From the NCBI GenBank assembly GCA_015499985.1, contig JAAAUF010000013.1, positions 54,362 through 118,361 of the forward strand: a DNA stretch of 64,000 nt. The letters run 5' to 3'. The notes under the pieces were generated by a model. It was not told the DNA's origin. It did no database searches and saw only the letters and a list, made by a program, of their open reading frames with translations. This document shows, piece after piece, positions 60,478-64,000 of this stretch; positions within the stretch are counted from its first letter, which is position 1; each line of letters begins with the position of its first letter. This DNA comes from Haplosporangium gracile. Its lineage: Eukaryota; Mortierellomycota; Mortierellomycetes; Mortierellales; Mortierellaceae. Both the position numbers and the translations under genes were made by a program.

Positions 60478-63190
60478 TTACAAAAACTTGTCCTCACGTT
60501 CCTGGAACAACGTCAACACCTCGGGTATCGTCATCTCGCCTAACCTCTCGCCCTCCCTCGTTCGCACATTGACCGTACCCCGTTCCTTCTCCTTCTCGCC
60601 AATCACAAGAATAAAATTATACTGGGCCACCTGCGCATCCCGCACCATCTTGTTCAGCGTCCCCGACGACTGATCAATATCCACAAAGTAGTGCTTGTCA
60701 TCCATCCTCACGACCGGGTCAATCTCGCTAGGGTCCCGCTTGTCGATGAGGTCGCGCCCTGCCTTCGACAATGTCTCGCGGACATAGTTTGCGTACTCTG
60801 TCAACGATCCTCTGTTATTGCTACCTTCATCCTCCATTCCAGCTTTACCACCAAACACCGGGACAACCATCGCTTGACGAGGGGAGATCCAGAACGGCCA
60901 CCGTCCTCCCGTATGCTCAATCAAAATCGCCATCATCCGCTCCACGCTTCCCAACACAGCACGGTGCACAATCACCGGACTCTGCTTCTCTCCTTGCTGA
61001 TCATAGAACTGCAAACCAAACCGCTGTGGCAACTGGAAGTCCAACTGAATCGTCGCCGTCTGGTGTCTCCGGCCCAGAGCGTCTCTGACTAGGATATCAA
61101 TCTTGGGTCCATAGAACGCACCATCGCCCTCGTTAATACTCCAATCCAGTCCGGACTGATCCAAGGCCTTGCGAAGCGAATCCTCGGCGGCGTCCCATTC
61201 CTGAACGGATCCGAGAAAGTTTGAAAGGGGTCGGGTCGAAAGAGCAAGCTCATAGGAGGGGAACTTGAACGTCCTGTAGACAGTGTCGACAAATGACAGC
61301 GTTGAGCGAATCTCTTGGAAGATCTGGTCCCGAGTGCAAAAGATGTGGGCGTCATCTTGATGGAAACGGCGAACACGCGTCAATCCTGTCAGTGAACCCG
61401 TGGACTCGTTTCTGAGTGAATGGCATAAGAAGATAAAGAAGTGGCACAAGTATGAGTAAAATCAATTGCGTCGTAAATAAATCAGAAAAATTAACAAATA
61501 ATCTTAGAGACGGAAAGAACTGTCAACTTACCGGTGAAGAGCACTAAAGTCGGCATAGCGGATGGGCAGGTCCTTGTACGATCGCGTCGACATGTCAAAG
61601 ATCAGGCAGTGTCCTGGGCAGTTCATAGGCTTGAGTCCAAAGACCTCATCATGTCCCTCCGCCAAGGGCGCCTTCTCCTTGCTCTCGCTTTCCTGTTCAT
61701 GAGAATGTTCGTGACCATGGTGATGCTGATGATCGCAGCCCCTTTGCACCTGGAACATATCGTCCTTGTAGTTTTGCCAGTGTCCAGATGTCTCCCAGAG
61801 CTCCTTCTTGTACATCAACGGCGTCATGACCTCCTCAAAGCCATATTTCCGGTACTGTTGCCTCATGAATCTCATTAGCCTCTCAACAATCCTAGTTCCG
61901 TGGGGGAGCATAAAGGCGGATCCAGGACTGGCCTGATGCACAGCAAAAAGCCCTTGGTTCTTGCCTATGATGCGGTGATCGCGTTTCTCAGCCTCCGCCT
62001 TCTGATGATGCCACTGCTTCAGCTCCTTGGGGGACGGGAAGGCGATACCGTACATTCTTGTTAACGCCTGAGGAGACTTGGGATCCCGATCCAGCTCTGG
62101 CATAAAGTAGGCGCTCGATGTCCTCAAGATCTCCATCGCCTGCAACTGTCCTGTGTGCTGAACGTGGGGTCCACGGCAGAGATCGACAAAGGGTCCGCAC
62201 TTGTAGAGAGTAATCTCACTGTCCTTGGGGATGTTGCCGATAAAGTGCTGCTTGAACTTGTTCTCGGGGAAGAGGTCGTAAGCGAACTGCTGAGAAACCG
62301 AAAGTCGTTCAAAGGGCAGCCGTTGGGCAATAAACTGTTGCATGATCCGCTGAATGTCGACGATCTCGTCCTTGGAGAACTGGTGGGATGGGTAGTTTTG
62401 TTTTAAGAGTTCCCCAACGGAGACAGAAGGGTCCTGATCCTGCTTTGTCAACAGGAACTCGTAGAAGAATCCTCCTTGCTTGATCGCAGGTCCATCGCAG
62501 AGAAGTAGCCGAGACCCGTATTTGGCCTCGAGTGACATGCCGAGGACGTGGGCGGACGAGTGCCAGAATAGATTGGTGAGGCGATCATTATTTTCCTGAA
62601 ATGGGATTAACTCCAACTGGCATGACTGCTCTAATGGACGGCTCATATCCCAGTATGTGTTGCCATTCAGCTGTGCAATTAATGTCGTCTTTGCCAACTT
62701 TCCCGAAATGCCTATATCACATAGAAAAAAGAAAGATTCCAAATGAATGCCTTGACTCGTGAATTGATATTTTGAAGTTGATATCACTGATCAGTGTAGA
62801 TCCCATTGCTCACCTTGGGCGATCGACAGGGGGGTCGAGGTTCCTGCAGATCCAACCTTCTTGGACCCATCCGGTAGCAAGATTTCAATCGAGGGTTGCT
62901 GGATACCACTACTCTGCTTCAATTGCTGCTCTGCCTGTCTCACCTTCTCCTGAGCGAATGCTTGGGCACGCTTTTCAAACGCCGTTGATACTGTTGAAAA
63001 GTGAAGTCATGGAAAGAAGATTAAGCATGTCTGTCACATTGTGACCAGTCACCTTTAACAAATGTCGCCGAAGTGATTGGGAAGCAAGTGTAATGAGCTT
63101 ACAGAGACGGAGCTGTCCAAATGAGCGTCCGATACGGAGGGCGACGGAAGCCTGTGTTGTATTGACATGCCTCCAGTGAACTGACAGCAT
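60478..63190 (-). CDS. Threonyl-tRNA synthetase, probably mitochondrial
   Basis: Four exons, 63103-63190, 62814-62990, 61532-62711 and 60478-61411, give 792 residues. The first 30 residues (MLSVHWRHVNTTQASVALRI..) are basic without acids, like a mitochondrial presequence; no upstream in-frame ATG is present. A TGS domain follows (IEILLPDGSKK.. to ..NTYWDMSRPLE), then the editing domain (HSSAHVLGMSLEAKYG, CRGPHVQHTG), the class II core (GLKPMNCPGHCLIF; RYADFSALHRNE; RRFHQDDAHIF; EHTGGRWPFWISP) and the anticodon-binding domain. It charges tRNA-Thr. An unusual His/Glu-rich insert of about 30 residues lies between DDMFQVQ and EVFGLKPMN. The leader could be optional if one gene serves both cytosol and mitochondria. 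Confidence 0.93.
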
Positions 63191-63315
63191 GGTGAAAGGG
63201 GTAAAGCAGGTCGTTGGAGAAAAGTGCAACAAGGTTCCAACTCGTCGCGTTCTTTTGTTCTCGGAAATCTTCCTCCTGTTTACTCACAAAGTTCCATTTT
63301 GAACAGTCACTTTTC
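63191..63315. promoter_or_regulatory. ThrRS upstream region
   Basis: Only 506 bases separate the ThrRS start codon from the plus-strand ATG at 63697, so this stretch must hold at least part of both promoters. No clear TATA or CCAAT was picked out. Confidence 0.3.
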
Positions 63316-63404
63316 TTCTTCGAAATACCGTATTTTTACTATGTCGCTCGGATATTCATTCATTTACCGCATTTTTCATAGTAAAAATACGGTATTTCGA
63401 AGAA
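63316..63404. repeat. 89-bp hairpin element with 28-bp perfect inverted repeats
   Basis: 63316-63343 and 63377-63404 are exact reverse complements around a 33-base loop. The loop itself carries a degenerate third copy of the TACCGTATTTTT motif. Outside the perfect arms pairing continues imperfectly (CACTTTTC against CACTCTTTTC). It could be a MITE or a solo inverted repeat; I could not identify a target-site duplication. Confidence 0.8.
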
Positions 63405-63483
63405 AAGAGTGTAGACGATTTGTGTAAAACATTAGCAAATGACTTCAAGAAACTCATTAACATCACAACGCCCAACACCCACG

Positions 63484-63591
63484 CAGGGGTCACGACGGAT
63501 TGATATATTTGGTTAGACCTTGTCAATTATGAGTATTTTATTAAGCAAATTTTCTATAACCGGCAACAAAATCAATCCGTCGTGACCCCTG
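63484..63591. mobile_element. hAT-type MITE, 108 bp
   Basis: The termini are perfect 21-bp inverted repeats beginning CAGGGGTCACGACGG. They are flanked by CACCCACG on the left (63476-63483) and CACCCGCG on the right (63592-63599), an 8-bp duplication with one mismatch. CAGGG-type ends plus an 8-bp duplication are hallmarks of hAT elements. The A/T-rich interior has no coding capacity, so it is a non-autonomous element that would depend on a transposase elsewhere. Confidence 0.85.
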
Positions 63592-63696
63592 CACCCGCGA
63601 CGCAATAAACGCCTTTCACTCCCATCTCTTTCCGCACCAACATCTTCCACGCACTTTCTCAACACCTCCTCGAGCTAGCTATTACAGTCACCACTG

Positions 63697-64000
63697 ATGA
63701 ACAATCCTACTACTATTGCTTCCGTTACTGAACCACTTGTATGGTATGGTTCTTGATTCTTTTGTATAGCGAATTTCACACGATTACCATATGTAACACG
63801 CTTTTATCCTTATTTTGCAATAGGATCAAGCTGCTCGGTCTTTGACCAAGGTGGGTTATCCCAAGACCTCTACCGATGTTAATGAAGAGATAGAATCGGA
63901 CGAGGAAACAGAAGATGAACAGCCGGTATGTTTCCTCTACTATTCATTGACAGGATAGGGTCAGGACACTGCCCAGAAGTCAACAATACTTACCCGCATT
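63697..64000 (+). CDS. 5' end of an unidentified gene (runs off window)
   Basis: ATG at 63697 opens MNNPTTIASVTEPL, followed by a possible GTATGG donor (63739) and a CAATAG acceptor. The next exon, 63824-63925, is open and acidic (..TDVNEEIESDEETEDEQP) and ends at a GTATGT donor (63926). The start and first intron are tentative. Too little is visible to suggest a function. Confidence 0.4.

Overview
The window is fungal nuclear DNA: protein genes with short GT-AG introns, pyrimidine-rich 5' leaders, an ER Hsp70 ending in HDEL, fungal-style full-length ABCC transporters, and a Crypton/Ndc10-type tyrosine recombinase. Gene content and style best fit an early-diverging filamentous fungus (Mucoromycota, probably Mortierellomycotina). 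That placement is inference. All exon joins were drawn by hand from splice consensus and reading frame, without transcripts or alignments.

Layout. (1) Bases 1-9639 form one giant, almost perfect palindrome: two 4789-bp arms around a 61-bp spacer, position x pairing with 9640-x. Each arm carries a copy of the same gene, so twin TRP-like channel genes (WD40-like front, six-helix channel at the back) point away from each other. The right copy is complete (7572-13650); the left runs off the window. The centre holds decayed coding fragments. (2) 14.9-17.4 kb: BiP/Kar2. (3) 18.1-19.2 kb: an alanine-rich membrane protein. (4) 19.6-32.0 kb: two tandem full-length ABCC transporters. (5) 32.9-36.5 kb: an acidic unknown protein, a mitochondrial methylglutaconyl-CoA hydratase and a tiny putative secreted peptide. 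(6) 36.7-38.4 kb: a decayed multi-helix membrane protein. (7) 38.8-42.7 kb: a Crypton/Ndc10-like recombinase, complete apart from one in-frame TAG. (8) 43.2-48.3 kb: a very large S28 serine peptidase. (9) 50.7-53.9 kb: a polyglutamine protein with a PH-like C-terminal region. (10) 54.2-55.7 kb: histidine acid phosphatase. (11) 57.3-59.85 kb: a junction pseudogene, half of an ABCC transporter abutting the 3' end of a second acid phosphatase. (12) 60.5-63.2 kb: threonyl-tRNA synthetase with a mitochondrial-type leader. (13) 63.2-63.7 kb: a short intergenic region holding two inverted-repeat elements, one a clear hAT-type MITE, then the start of another gene.

No operon-like system is present. 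The housekeeping genes (BiP, ThrRS, hydratase) are ordinary. The exceptional features are the palindromic twin-channel locus with mismatches concentrated at its centre, the recombinase with its single stop, and the ABCC/phosphatase junction pseudogene.
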